From Gp6-AA40 sp963818645 (lineage in GTDB: Bacteria; Acidobacteriota; Vicinamibacteria; Vicinamibacterales; UBA2999), in assembly GCA_963818645.1 (NCBI GenBank), contig CAWFTF010000012.1, positions 124,001 through 188,000 on the forward strand: a stretch of 64,000 bases of DNA. Reading direction: 5' to 3'. The translations under genes and the position numbers were made by a program. The notes under the pieces were generated by a model, which saw only the letters and a program-made list of their open reading frames with translations, was not told the DNA's origin and did not search any database. Numbering within the stretch: position 1 is the first letter of the stretch; every line of letters begins with the position of its first letter. Shown piece by piece: positions 8,495-17,047 of the stretch.

Positions 8495-9978
8495 ATGTCT
8501 GATCTTCTAGAGTTTGTTCGCGGCTGTACGTTCGACGACTTTCTCTTCAACCCGCAGTACAGCGTCATCGAACGGCGCGATCCGGCGGCCATCGATCTGT
8601 CGTGTCAGCTCACGACCCAGCTGCGACTGCGCAGGCCGATCGTCTCGGCCAATATGGACACGATCACACGGTCTGAGATGGCGATCGCCATTGCCGAAGA
8701 AGGCGGCATCGGCATCATCGACCGCGGGTTTCGCTCCGGCGATATCGAGCCGCAGGTTCGCGAGGTCGAGCGCGTCAAACGCCGGCAGCACGGCATCATC
8801 GCGGACCCGTACACGATCCGTCCCAATGCCCCTCTGACCGAAGCCGCCAGTGTGATGCAGCGCACCGGCGTCGGCACGCTGGTGGTGGTCGACGAGAATC
8901 GGCGGATCATCGGGCTGCTCACGACACGCGATCTGCGCTTCTCCGATCGCTCGAAGACCGTGTCGGAGCGCATGACGCCGCGCGACCGCCTCGTCGTGCG
9001 GGAAGGTCCACTCGGCGTCGCTGCCGCTGAAGAGGTCATGCGGGAGCACAAGATCAAGAAGCTTCCGCTGGTCGACACCAGGGCCGGCTGACGGGACTCG
9101 TCACCGCGAAAGATCTCATCAAGCAGGAGCGGCTCCCCTTCGCGACGCGCGACGATCACGGACGGCTACGCGTCGGTGCGGCGATCGGCGCCAAAGGCGA
9201 CTACCTCGAACGCGCGGCGGAACTGCTCAAGGCGAGTGCCGATGTCGTCGTGATCGACATCGCCCACGGCCACTCCGCCGTGATGGGTCGGGCCATCGAT
9301 GCGTTCCGGGCGCGATTCGGCGAGGTCGAACTGATTGCGGGCAACGTCGCGACCGCTGAGGGCGTGCAATTCCTGATCGACCGGGGCGTCAACGGCATCA
9401 AGGTCGGCATCGGTCCGGGCGGCGGCTGCACGACACGACTGAACACGAACTTCGGTGTGCCGCAGGTGGAGGCGCTCGTCGCCTGTCGCGAAGCGGCGAA
9501 GGGCCGCATTCCGCTCATTGCTGACGGCGGCATCAAGCGGGATGGCGCCATCGCTCAGGCGCTGCTGTTCGGCGGCGACACTGTGATGCTTGGCAGCGCG
9601 CTCGCGGGAACGATCGAGACGCCGGGCGACACGGTGCAGAAACCTGTCGTCATCCCCGAGTCCCACAAGACGGTGAAAGTGCCGTTCAAAGTGTTTCGCG
9701 GCATGGCGTCGCTGCAGGCAATCGTCGATCGCCTCGACGTCGAGGACGCCGAATCAGCGGATGTCGAAGCGCTGGGAGCGGAAGGAACCGAGATCAGCGT
9801 GCCCGCACGCGGGTCGGTGCGGCCCATCGTGCGGGACATGTTGAAGCATCTGTGCTCGGCGATCAGCTATGGAGGCGCGAACAGCCTCTCCGAGCTGCAG
9901 GAGATGTTTCGACGCGACCCGAAGCGCTACGCGATTCGTTTGACCGAGTCGTCGCGCCGCGAGTCGTTCGATCGATGA
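8495..9978 (+). CDS. guaB: Inosine-5'-monophosphate dehydrogenase, frame interrupted near 9081
   Basis: About 494 residues when restored. The N-terminal frame (FDDFLFNPQYS, SANMDTITRSEMA, then a CBS-domain pair near residues 105-220) stops at 9091. The rest continues in another frame as GRLTGLVTAKDL, through ADVVVIDIAHGHS and the catalytic-Cys loop GIGPGGGCTTR, to the flap KVFRGMASLQ. Reading one more G in the GGG at 9081-9083 joins the frames as VDTRGRLTGL. IMPDH oxidises IMP to XMP, committing purines to GMP. The active-site loop GGGCTTR differs from the usual GSICTTR. The restored frame is otherwise complete, so a sequencing indel is likely. Confidence 0.85.
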
Positions 9979-9982
9979 CGAC

Positions 9983-10015
9983 GTAGGCCGGGTCTTGCTT
10001 GGAGACCCGCCCTAC
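9983..10015. terminator. Hairpin between convergent guaB and pfkB
   Basis: A 13-bp stem with one mismatch (9983-9995 with 10003-10015, loop TGCTTGG) lies directly after guaB and overlaps the restored pfkB stop codon. There is no T-run. It could be a bidirectional terminator or a REP-like palindrome. Confidence 0.5.
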
Positions 10016-11003
10016 AGAACCGACGCCTTGAGCTTCAGGATCTCGGCCTTCTCGGCGCGCGGACCGTACTGGCTGATCACCTGCGCCGCCATCGCCCCAC
10101 CGAGCTTGCCCGCCGTCTTCAGATCGTCCCCTGCGTGTACGCGTACAAGAACCCGGCGGCATAGGCATCGCCGGCGCCGGTGGTATCCACGACCTTGACA
10201 CCCTTGACCGCGTCGATGACGTGGATCTCGTCGCCATTGACCACGACCGAACCCTTCTCGCTGCGCGTCAGCGCCGCGATCTCGCAGTGCTTGCGCACCT
10301 GCTGCAATGCGTCGTCGAAGTCTTCGGTCTGGTAGAGCGACAGGATCTCGCTTTCATTCGCGAACAGGATGTCCACGTACTTCTCGGCCAGATCGAGGAA
10401 CTCGTCGCGAAAGCGCGCCACGCAGAATGCGTCCGACAGCGTGAGCGACACCTTCACGCCGCTCTCCTTGGCCTTCATGGCCGCATCGAGCATGGCCTGC
10501 TTCGCGCGCGGCAGGTCCCAGAGGTAGCCCTCCATGTAGACCACCTTCGACGACGTGACGTGATCCAGGTTGACGTCCTCAGGACCCAGCTGCGTGCACG
10601 CGCCGAGGAACGTCTGCATCGTCCGCTGCGCGTCGGGCGTCACGAAGATCAGGCTCCGGGCGGTCGGAAGACCACTCACCAGCGGCGGCGTGTCGTAGGT
10701 CACACCGGCAGCACGAATGTCGTGAGTGAAGATCGTGCCGAGCTGATCGCCGGCCACTTTGCCGATGTATGCCGTCTTCCCCCCGAGCATGGCGATGCCG
10801 GCAATCGTGTTCCCCGCCGAACCGCCGGACGCCTCTTTGCCAGGTCCCATGATGCTGTACAGCTTCTCGGCCATCTCGGCGTCGATCAGATTCATCGCGC
10901 CCTTGGGCAGCTTGTGCGCCGCGAGCAGGGCGTCATCGGCCTGGGCAATCACGTCGACAATGGCGTTGCCGATCGCAGTCACGTCGAACTTGGCGTTGTT
11001 CAT
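10012..11003 (-). CDS. PfkB-family kinase, adenosine kinase-like; frame interrupted at 10128-10131
   Basis: A ribokinase-fold sugar/nucleoside kinase of about 330 residues. It has the N-terminal GNAIVDVIA strand, GGSAGNTIAGIAMLGG, and the C-terminal catalytic VDTTGAGDAYAAGFLYAY motif, whose Asp is the base. The frame stops early at 10119. Reading five G instead of four (CCCC at 10128-10131 on the plus strand) restores TQGDDLKTAGKLGG and a normal C-terminal helix ending at 10012. The adjacent methylthioadenosine phosphorylase supports a purine salvage role, phosphorylating adenosine to AMP. AAGGAG lies upstream of the ATG. Confidence 0.8.
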
Positions 11004-11023
11004 CAGCGGTTCTCTCCTTGGGT

Positions 11024-11036
11024 GGGGTCAGACCCC
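11024..11036. repeat. GGGGTCAGACCCC palindromic element
   Basis: A 13-nt palindrome with a central mismatch lies in the 45-nt gap between mtnP and the kinase. It may be a REP-like intergenic element or form a small hairpin in the leader of the kinase mRNA. It is short, so confidence in function is low. Confidence 0.4.
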
Positions 11037-11048
11037 TTCACAGTGTGT

Positions 11049-11918
11049 CTAGGTCGTTTGCAGATACTTACCAACCAGCGGTGCCAGGTCCTGCCTGACC
11101 TGCGGCGGGATCGCATCCGGGCGAGTGATGAGGGCGTATTTGAGCGCCGAGGCACACTCGCAGGTCCGTTCGTACGGCAGCCCTTCGACGGCGGTGGCGA
11201 TGATGTGCTGCGCGGTCTTCGCGTTCTGCATCAGATTGGCGATGACCATCTCTACGGTCACGTGATCGTGGTCGGGATGCCAGCAGTCGTAGTCGGTGAC
11301 GAGCGCGATCGTCGAGTAGCAGATCTCCGCCTCTCGCGCGAGCTTGGCTTCCTGCAGGTTCGTCATTCCAATGATATCCGCACCCCACGACCGGTACAAC
11401 TTCGACTCGGCGAGCGTGGAAAACTGCGGGCCCTCCATGCAGACGTACGTGCCACCCACGTGCACGGTGGCCTCGGACGCCTGGCCGCTGGCACTGACCA
11501 GGCGACTCAGAAGCTTGCAGAAGGGATGCGCGAATCCCACGTGCGCCGCGAGGCCCCGTCCGAAGAACGTGCTGATGCGTCCCTTCGTGCGATCGATGAA
11601 CTGGTCCGGGATCACGATGTCGAGCGGCTTGTACTCTTCTTTCAGACTGCCGACGGCGCTGGCCGAGAGGATGTACTCGACGCCCAGCATCTTCATCCCG
11701 AAGATATTCGCGCGGAAGTTCAACTCCGACGGCAGCAGCCGATGCCCTGCGCCATGACGCGCCAGGAACGCGACGCGCTTGCCGCGGAGCGTGCCCAGCA
11801 GGTACGGCCCGGAGGGATCTCCGAACGGCGTCGTGAGCGTGACATCGGTGCGGTCGGTGACGTCGGCCATGTCGTACAAGCCGCTGCCACCAATGATCCC
11901 AATCGTTACGTTATCCAA
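11049..11918 (-). CDS. mtnP: S-methyl-5'-thioadenosine phosphorylase
   Basis: A 289-residue MTAP/PNP-family phosphorylase. Motifs: GIIGGSGLYDM for phosphate binding, FLARHGAGHRLLPSELNFRA, TYVCMEGPQFSTLAES, and GADIIGMTNLQEAKLARE for purine and ribose binding. It splits methylthioadenosine into adenine and 5-methylthioribose-1-phosphate in methionine and purine salvage. TTG at 11918 is the start; GGAGA, the last part of a heptad array, sits 5 nt upstream as the Shine-Dalgarno. The kinase downstream, 45 nt away, is a plausible pathway partner. Confidence 0.92.
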   Translation of the reverse strand: MDNVTIGIIGGSGLYDMADVTDRTDVTLTTPFGDPSGPYLLGTLRGKRVAFLARHGAGHRLLPSELNFRANIFGMKMLGVEYILSASAVGSLKEEYKPLDIVIPDQFIDRTKGRISTFFGRGLAAHVGFAHPFCKLLSRLVSASGQASEATVHVGGTYVCMEGPQFSTLAESKLYRSWGADIIGMTNLQEAKLAREAEICYSTIALVTDYDCWHPDHDHVTVEMVIANLMQNAKTAQHIIATAVEGLPYERTCECASALKYALITRPDAIPPQVRQDLAPLVGKYLQTT

Positions 11919-11949
11919 TCAGTCTCCGGTTCTCCGGTCTCTGGTCCGG
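11919..11949. repeat. Short 7-nt repeat array after the epimerase-MBL stop
   Basis: On the minus strand, directly after the stop of the epimerase-MBL gene, the units are CCGGACC, AGAGACC, GGAGAACC and GGAGACT. The last unit supplies the Shine-Dalgarno of mtnP. Confidence 0.55.
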
Positions 11950-13212
11950 TCACAGAACTTGCTCGACGAATCTCTTGCCGTTCTTCTCGCGGATGTAGCC
12001 CGCGGCCACCTTCGGATCGTGTTCGAAGAAGATCAGGTACTCCCGTTCAATCGCTTCGCGAATGAACCGCTTCTTGAATGCCAGCGTGTCCATCGGAAAC
12101 AGGTCGTACCCCATCACCCACGGATCCTGCAGGTGCGCGGTGGTGGGGATCAGATCCACCACGAACACGCCGGTTCGCCCACCTGATTCGATGTACACGA
12201 TCTGGTGCTGACCGGTGTGCCCCCCGGTTCGCTCCACGCGCACGCCGGGCTTGATCACACTATCACCAGAGAAGAAATCCACCACACCCATGGCCTTGAG
12301 CGGGACGAAGTCCTCCTGCAGATAGCTCGCGCGATTGCGCTCGTGCGGATGCGTCGCGTCTTCCCATTCGGCGTCCCGAATCAGATACCGGGCACGGCTG
12401 AAACGCGGACGCAGGACGCCGTCGGCCACCATCGTCGCACCGCCGAAGTGATCGAAGTGCAGGTGCGTGGCGAGCGCGAAGTCGATCGACTCCGACGTCA
12501 GCCCGGCATCCGCCAGCGCCTGGTCGAGGGCGCACGTGCGATCGAGACCGTAGATGTCCACCTGCTTCGCGGCCATCTTGTCGCCGGCGCCGCAGTCGAC
12601 GATCATCCGGCCCCACGACGCCTCGACGAGCAGCGGCCGCATCGCTAACTGAACGCGATTGCGCTCGTCGGGAGGAGTCAGCTTCTCCCACAACGGACGC
12701 GGCACGACGCCGAACATCGCGCCACCATCCAGCCTGAAGGGGCCGTCGTGAAGCACGGTCAGTTGCAGGTCGCCGAAGGTGAGGCGCTTGACGTCGAGCC
12801 TCACGTCCGAGCCGGCACGCTGCTTCAGTTCGACAAGGACGCCTTGAGCCGCAGACGGGTGGATAAAGGCGACGAGCGAACCACCGGCACCCGGACGCGG
12901 CTCGGAGTTGACGAGCCGAACGCCGCGATCCTTGAGTTGCGCCAGCGCGGCACGAAGGTCCTCCACGCGCAGTGTCACGTGATGGATGCCTGGTCCCCGC
13001 TTGCTGATGTAGGTCGCAATGGCGGAGTCCGGAGCGGTCGCCTCGAGGAGTTCGAGCACCGGACCACCCACGGGGACGCTGCGCGCTCTCACACGTTCGG
13101 TCGGGACTTCCTCCGGCGCTTCGACTTCCAGGCCGAGTGCGTCCTTGTAGAAGGCCAATGCCTTGTCGATATCCTCGACGGCGATGCCGATGTGATCGAG
13201 GACCGCTCTCAT
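11950..13212 (-). CDS. Methylmalonyl-CoA epimerase fused to a metallo-beta-lactamase-fold hydrolase
   Basis: A 420-residue single frame with two domains. Residues 1 to about 135 are a VOC/glyoxalase-fold methylmalonyl-CoA epimerase (LDHIGIAVEDIDKALAFY, GIHHVTLRVEDL, HPSAAQGVLVELKQ). Residues 140 to 420 are an MBL-fold hydrolase: FGDLQLTVLHDGPFRLDGG, the metal site THLHFDHFGG near 250, then GGHTGQHQ. The epimerase links propionyl-CoA carboxylase to methylmalonyl-CoA mutase. The substrate of the MBL part is unknown. An in-frame GTG at the domain junction, within GACGTGAGG, looks like a former GTGA overlap, so the fusion could be an indel artefact. ATG 13212 overlaps the meaB stop as ATGA. Confidence 0.8.
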   Translation of the reverse strand: MRAVLDHIGIAVEDIDKALAFYKDALGLEVEAPEEVPTERVRARSVPVGGPVLELLEATAPDSAIATYISKRGPGIHHVTLRVEDLRAALAQLKDRGVRLVNSEPRPGAGGSLVAFIHPSAAQGVLVELKQRAGSDVRLDVKRLTFGDLQLTVLHDGPFRLDGGAMFGVVPRPLWEKLTPPDERNRVQLAMRPLLVEASWGRMIVDCGAGDKMAAKQVDIYGLDRTCALDQALADAGLTSESIDFALATHLHFDHFGGATMVADGVLRPRFSRARYLIRDAEWEDATHPHERNRASYLQEDFVPLKAMGVVDFFSGDSVIKPGVRVERTGGHTGQHQIVYIESGGRTGVFVVDLIPTTAHLQDPWVMGYDLFPMDTLAFKKRFIREAIEREYLIFFEHDPKVAAGYIREKNGKRFVEQVL

Positions 13213-14181
13213 CCCGGGATCCGGGATCCGGGGCTCGGGATCCGATTCATGATCTCTTCAACCACTGAGTATGGATCGCGGGCCCGGCTGGCAACGGCCT
13301 CGATATAGCGATCGAACTCCTCTGGAGGCAGCGTTCCGCTCGACGTGGCGCAGGAACGAGAGCGCCAGGAGATCGCGAAGCCTCGACACGTGCCGTTGCC
13401 GCCGGCGCGACTGCCGATGCTCGCTCGCCCATTCTCTGAACCGGCCACTCTCCTTCCACAGGACATCGACACCGGCACCAGTCGTGGCTTCGGTTTTGAG
13501 AATCGGCGGCTTCCATTCGGAGGCGTTATACGTCTTGAGCGACAGGTTCGACGCGACAGCTTGCACCACACGATCCGCGCCTTCGCGGTCGGCTTTGTTC
13601 ACGACGAAGATGTCGCCAATCTCCATCACGCCCGCCTTGATTGCCTGGAGATCGTCGCCAGCACCGGGAACCAGCAGGACAATCGAGATGTCCGCGGCTG
13701 ACACGATATCGACCTCGTCCTGTCCGACACCCACGGTCTCGATGATCACGACGTCCGAACCCGCCGCGTCGAGCACGAGCGCGGCATCCGACGTGGCTCG
13801 TGCCAGGCCACCGAGATGTCCGCGTGTCGCCATGCTCCTGATGAACACGCCCGCATCGGCCGCATGCGCGTTCATGCGCACACGATCGCCGAGCACCGCT
13901 CCACCGGAGAACGGGCTCGTCGGGTCCACGGCGATCACGCCGACCTTCAATCCGGCCTGACGAACCTCCGCGATCAGACGATCGACCAGCGTGCTCTTGC
14001 CTGTACCTGGTGCGCCGGTCACGCCAACCAGAAACGCGCGACCGGTCTGCGTGTAGATCCGGCTCACCAGCTCCCGGCCGGCGTCGCCATCATCTTCCAC
14101 GAGTGAAATCGCACGAGCGATCGCACGTGGATCGCCAGCCGCGATCCGCGCGGACAGATCTGCAAGGGAGTCGGGGGTCAT
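13209..14181 (-). CDS. meaB: Methylmalonyl-CoA mutase chaperone GTPase MeaB/ArgK, frame interrupted near 13335
   Basis: A G3E-family P-loop GTPase with Walker A GAPGTGKST (near residue 57), the PTSPFSGGAVLGDRVRM switch region, ETVGVGQDEVD, and the NKAD base-specificity motif. MeaB loads and protects the adenosylcobalamin cofactor of methylmalonyl-CoA mutase. As read, the frame runs to 13258 with an Arg-rich tail. Dropping one A at about 13335 gives the native end VERTLPPEEFDRYIEAVASR, continuing to TGA 13209-13211. The last dozen residues (NRIPSPGSRIPG) are encoded by a heptad array. Its start codon lies in a 14-bp inverted repeat. It overlaps the epimerase gene by ATGA. Confidence 0.9.
13213..13245. 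repeat. 7-nt repeat array encoding the MeaB C-terminal tail
   Basis: Degenerate GGGATCC/GGGGCTC units in 7-nt steps run from the epimerase start codon back into the end of meaB. In the restored meaB frame they encode an Ile/Pro/Ser/Gly tail that is not part of the GTPase fold. Confidence 0.6.
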
Positions 14182-14240
14182 TTCAAGTGGACCGTTGGAG
14201 ACTATCGCGGGCCGAGTGTCCTCATCAAATGACCCCCGAC
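14170..14240 (-). promoter_or_regulatory. 14-bp perfect inverted repeat sequestering the meaB start codon
   Basis: GTCGGGGGTCATTT (14170-14183) and AAATGACCCCCGAC (14227-14240) are perfect reverse complements separated by 43 nt. In the minus-strand transcript the 3' arm contains the meaB AUG and its first codons, while the 5' arm follows the acyl-CoA dehydrogenase stop by a few bases. The stem could terminate or process the upstream mRNA, or mask meaB initiation. Confidence 0.55.
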
Positions 14241-14243
14241 GCC

Positions 14244-15386
14244 TTACGCAAGCAGCAGCTGCCGGGCGATCACGAGACGCTGGATCTCGCTCGTGCCCTC
14301 ACCGATCGTGGTGAGCTTGACGTCACGGAAAAACTTCTCGGCTGGGTAGTCCTTCACGAAGCCGTACCCGCCGTGAATCTGAACGCCGTCTTCGGCGACG
14401 CGCACCGCCACTTCGCTGGAGTACAGCTTGGCCATCGCCGCTTCGAGCGTCGTGCGACGCCCTTCATCTTTCATCGCGGCCGCACGATACGTCAGCAGCC
14501 GGGCACCTTCAATACGAGTCGCGGCATCAACCAGCTTTGCGCGCACACTCTGGAACGCGCCGATCGACTGCCCAAACTGTTTCCGCTGAAACGCATAGCC
14601 GCGCGCGGCTTCGTACGCACCCTGAGCCAATCCGACTGCGAGTGCCGCGATACCAATGCGACCAGCGTCGAGCACCTGGAGCGCGTTGATAAAGCCCTGC
14701 CCTTCGACTCCAAGCATCTGCGAGGCGGGCACTCGGCACTGCTCGAAGATGACCTCGCTCGTCTCGCTGGCCCGCATGCCGAGTTTGTCTTCCTTCTTCC
14801 CGGCGCGAAGCCCTTTTGCGTTGCGCTCGACGATGAATGCGGAGATCCCGCGACTGCCCTTCGCGCGATTCGTCACGGCCATCACGACCATGATGTCGCC
14901 GCCCGCGCCGTGCGTGATGAACTGCTTCGTGCCATTCAACACCCAGCTGTCGCCGTCGTTCGTCGCGGTGGTGCGCATCGCTGCCGCGTCGCTCCCGGAC
15001 GAAGCCTCGGTGAGCGCCCAGGCGGCGAGCTTCTGGCCGGAGGCGAGCGGCGTCAGGTATCGCTGCTTCTGCTCCTCGCTACCGAACATGAAGATGTGCG
15101 CTGAGCCGAGACCGTTGTGAGCCGCGACTGACAGGCACAAGGATGGATCGACTCGAGCCAGTTCCTCGATGCAGATGCAGTAGTCCACGGCGGACATGGC
15201 CGAGCCGCCGTACTGCTCGGGAAACTGGATGCCCATCAGGCCGAGCGCGGCGAGCTGGTCCACGAGCTCACGCGGAAATGCTTGTGCCTCGTCCCACTCC
15301 ATCACGTGCGGCCGCAGCTCGGCTTCGGCGAACTCGCGCACCGTTTGCCGCAGGAGCTTCTGATCGTCGGTGAGGCACACATTCAT
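14244..15386 (-). CDS. Acyl-CoA dehydrogenase
   Basis: A 380-residue flavoprotein of the standard acyl-CoA dehydrogenase length. N-terminal helical domain (TDDQKLLRQTVREFAE), the FAD-binding AWALTEASSGSDAAAM stretch, the KEDKLGMRASET signature, and the C-terminal GEGTSEIQRLVIAR, whose first Glu is the usual catalytic base. The short/branched-chain type is likely. It oxidises acyl-CoA to enoyl-CoA and passes electrons to ETF. ATG 15386 gives the canonical N-terminus. It is directly followed by meaB, consistent with branched-chain amino acid and propionate catabolism. Confidence 0.93.
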   Translation of the reverse strand: MNVCLTDDQKLLRQTVREFAEAELRPHVMEWDEAQAFPRELVDQLAALGLMGIQFPEQYGGSAMSAVDYCICIEELARVDPSLCLSVAAHNGLGSAHIFMFGSEEQKQRYLTPLASGQKLAAWALTEASSGSDAAAMRTTATNDGDSWVLNGTKQFITHGAGGDIMVVMAVTNRAKGSRGISAFIVERNAKGLRAGKKEDKLGMRASETSEVIFEQCRVPASQMLGVEGQGFINALQVLDAGRIGIAALAVGLAQGAYEAARGYAFQRKQFGQSIGAFQSVRAKLVDAATRIEGARLLTYRAAAMKDEGRRTTLEAAMAKLYSSEVAVRVAEDGVQIHGGYGFVKDYPAEKFFRDVKLTTIGEGTSEIQRLVIARQLLLA

Positions 15387-15423
15387 GGTCTGCTCGGCCT
15401 TGGCGCCGATCGTATCATTCGAT

Positions 15424-15903
15424 ATGCGACTCGCCCGATTGCTGCTTTTCGGCGCTGCACTTCTCTCGACGGCTTCGAACGCGTGGGCCGACGCCACGGT
15501 TTTCATCGGCACGGCAACCTCACCATCCAACCGCACCACACGTGGCTTCACGCTCGGCGCCGGCCTGCTCATCGTCGCATTCGAGTTCGAGTACGGCGAT
15601 ACCGTCGAGGATCTCCCCGACGCGGCACCGTCACTGCGCACGGGCATGGGAAACGTGCTCATCCAGACGCCGTTCGCGATCGCGGGCTTCCAGCCCTACT
15701 TCACGACCGGCGCCGGGGTGTACAGGGAAAGCCTTGGGGTCCTCAGCGAGACGAACTTCGGGATCAACAACGGCGGCGGCGTGAAGATCTCGCTGATCGG
15801 TCCGGTGCGGGCGCGCGTGGATTACCGCGTGTTCTCGCTGCGTGGCTCGCCGATCGACGACACGGTGCAGCGGCTGTACGTTGGATTGAATCTGAAATTC
15901 TAG
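15424..15903 (+). CDS. Outer-membrane beta-barrel protein (hypothetical)
   Basis: A 159-residue protein with a signal peptide (LARLLLFGAALLSTASNAWA) and alternating amphipathic beta strands, ending in VGLNLKF. A terminal aromatic Phe is typical of outer-membrane barrels; length fits an eight-strand barrel. ATG 15424 follows a TATCAT hexamer (15413-15418) by 5 nt, so the transcript may be leaderless. It diverges from the acyl-CoA dehydrogenase with only 37 bp between starts. No specific function is visible. Confidence 0.65.
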   Translation: MRLARLLLFGAALLSTASNAWADATVFIGTATSPSNRTTRGFTLGAGLLIVAFEFEYGDTVEDLPDAAPSLRTGMGNVLIQTPFAIAGFQPYFTTGAGVYRESLGVLSETNFGINNGGGVKISLIGPVRARVDYRVFSLRGSPIDDTVQRLYVGLNLKF

Positions 15904-15960
15904 CGTCTTCGAATGTCCGTAGCGTCGGTTCACCGGCGCGCCGAGGCGAGGCAGACCCCT

Positions 15961-16482
15961 CTACTTTGTCTGTTCTTGCGGCTCGGGGACCTTGACCGGC
16001 GTCAGGTTCAGCAGGCTTCCGCCAGTGGCCAGCGAGTCGGTGTACAGCTTCCAGACTTCCTGCAGCTTGGTTTGATCCGGATAAGCGGCTGCGAGAATGC
16101 GCCCGAGCCCGTAGTCGGCACCTGCCACGGTCGGATCGAACAGAAACACGTACAGCACAACTCCGTTCGGTCCCGTCTCTGACGCCTTCAACACGCGCCA
16201 TCCCTCCGCCTGCGCCCGCACCGTCGTATCCGATGACGTCGCGAGCGCCGCCTGGAGGTATCCGATCAGCTTCTCGAAATCCGCGACGCGTTCCGGACGC
16301 ACCGCGTTGAGGATGATTCCCGCGGGCGCAGTGAAGATGCGCGCCGACGATACCGCTGCCGGCGCCGCCGGTGGCTGTTGCGCTGGCGATTGTGGCGGTG
16401 GGGATGAAGGAGGCTGCTGTTGTGCCAGGAGCGCCGCTGGCGCAAGGAAGAACGCCACAAGTGCGGCGAGAACCACTCGCAT
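15961..16482 (-). CDS. Secreted protein, unknown family, paralogue of next gene
   Basis: A 173-residue protein with a signal peptide (residues 1-20, ending LLAQQ), a Pro/Gln/Ser/Ala-rich linker (about 22-46), and a folded domain with RVADFEKLIGYLQAAL, GWRVLKAS and YVFLFDPTVAGADYGLG. The domain aligns along its length with the product of 16559-17017, so the two are tandem duplicates. ATG 16482 has GGAGG 8 nt upstream and is preferred to the in-frame GTG at 16497. I do not recognise the family; the secretion signal is the only firm clue. Confidence 0.7.
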   Translation of the reverse strand: MRVVLAALVAFFLAPAALLAQQQPPSSPPPQSPAQQPPAAPAAVSSARIFTAPAGIILNAVRPERVADFEKLIGYLQAALATSSDTTVRAQAEGWRVLKASETGPNGVVLYVFLFDPTVAGADYGLGRILAAAYPDQTKLQEVWKLYTDSLATGGSLLNLTPVKVPEPQEQTK

Positions 16483-16506
16483 CAAGATTGCCTCCACAAT
16501 GAAAAC

Positions 16507-16535
16507 GCCACGGACGGCTCAAGGCCGCCCGTGGC
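16507..16535 (-). terminator. Intrinsic terminator-like hairpin between the secreted paralogues
   Basis: A 12-bp stem with one mismatch (16507-16518 with 16524-16535, loop of 5 nt) is followed on the minus strand by GTTTTC. It sits just after the stop of the upstream paralogue and before the Shine-Dalgarno of the second. Confidence 0.6.
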
Positions 16536-16558
16536 TGTCATTGTACGGCGCGAATGGT

Positions 16559-17017
16559 CTACTTCGAGAAATCGGCGGTGATCGGCCCCTGAATCACGAA
16601 CAGCGGCTTCTGCAAGGCTCCTTTATACAGGTTGAAGAAGTCGGTGCGCGCCATCGGGTCGGTGACAACCTCGTAGACGAGGTTCGTGATCGAATAGTCG
16701 GCGTCCTTCACGACGGGGGTGATGATGTGCAGGTAGAGCGGGCTGCCATCCGGCTGATTGGCGGAATTCTTGATGACCTTCCAGCCGGCAAGCTGCTGCT
16801 TGGCCTCTGGCTTTGGCGACTTGGCCAGCGCATCCTTCAACGTCGCGATTACCTTTTCATAATCGGCTTCCTTGCCGGCGTTCACGACGTAGGCCGCGAG
16901 CACCACATCGCCGGTGTAGGTCGTTTTCTGCGGCGCGTTCTGCGCCGACGCGTGCTGCGAGAATGCCGGCAAAAGGAGAATCGCGCCAGCCAACAAGACT
17001 CCGGACAATCGTCGCAT
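16559..17017 (-). CDS. Secreted protein, unknown family, paralogue of previous gene
   Basis: A 152-residue secreted protein: signal peptide (SGVLLAGAILLLPAF, ending ASAQ), then a domain matching its neighbour, with EADYEKVIATLKDALAK, GWKVIKNSA and YLHIITPVVKDADYSIT. It lacks the neighbour's Pro/Gln linker. ATG 17017 has GGAGG 7 nt upstream. Function unknown; the conserved GWKV and DADY elements suggest a shared fold. The hairpin at 16507-16535 separates the two genes. Confidence 0.7.
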   Translation of the reverse strand: MRRLSGVLLAGAILLLPAFSQHASAQNAPQKTTYTGDVVLAAYVVNAGKEADYEKVIATLKDALAKSPKPEAKQQLAGWKVIKNSANQPDGSPLYLHIITPVVKDADYSITNLVYEVVTDPMARTDFFNLYKGALQKPLFVIQGPITADFSK

Positions 17018-17047
17018 CTTCAAGCCTCCTCGAAATGGCTGCCAATC

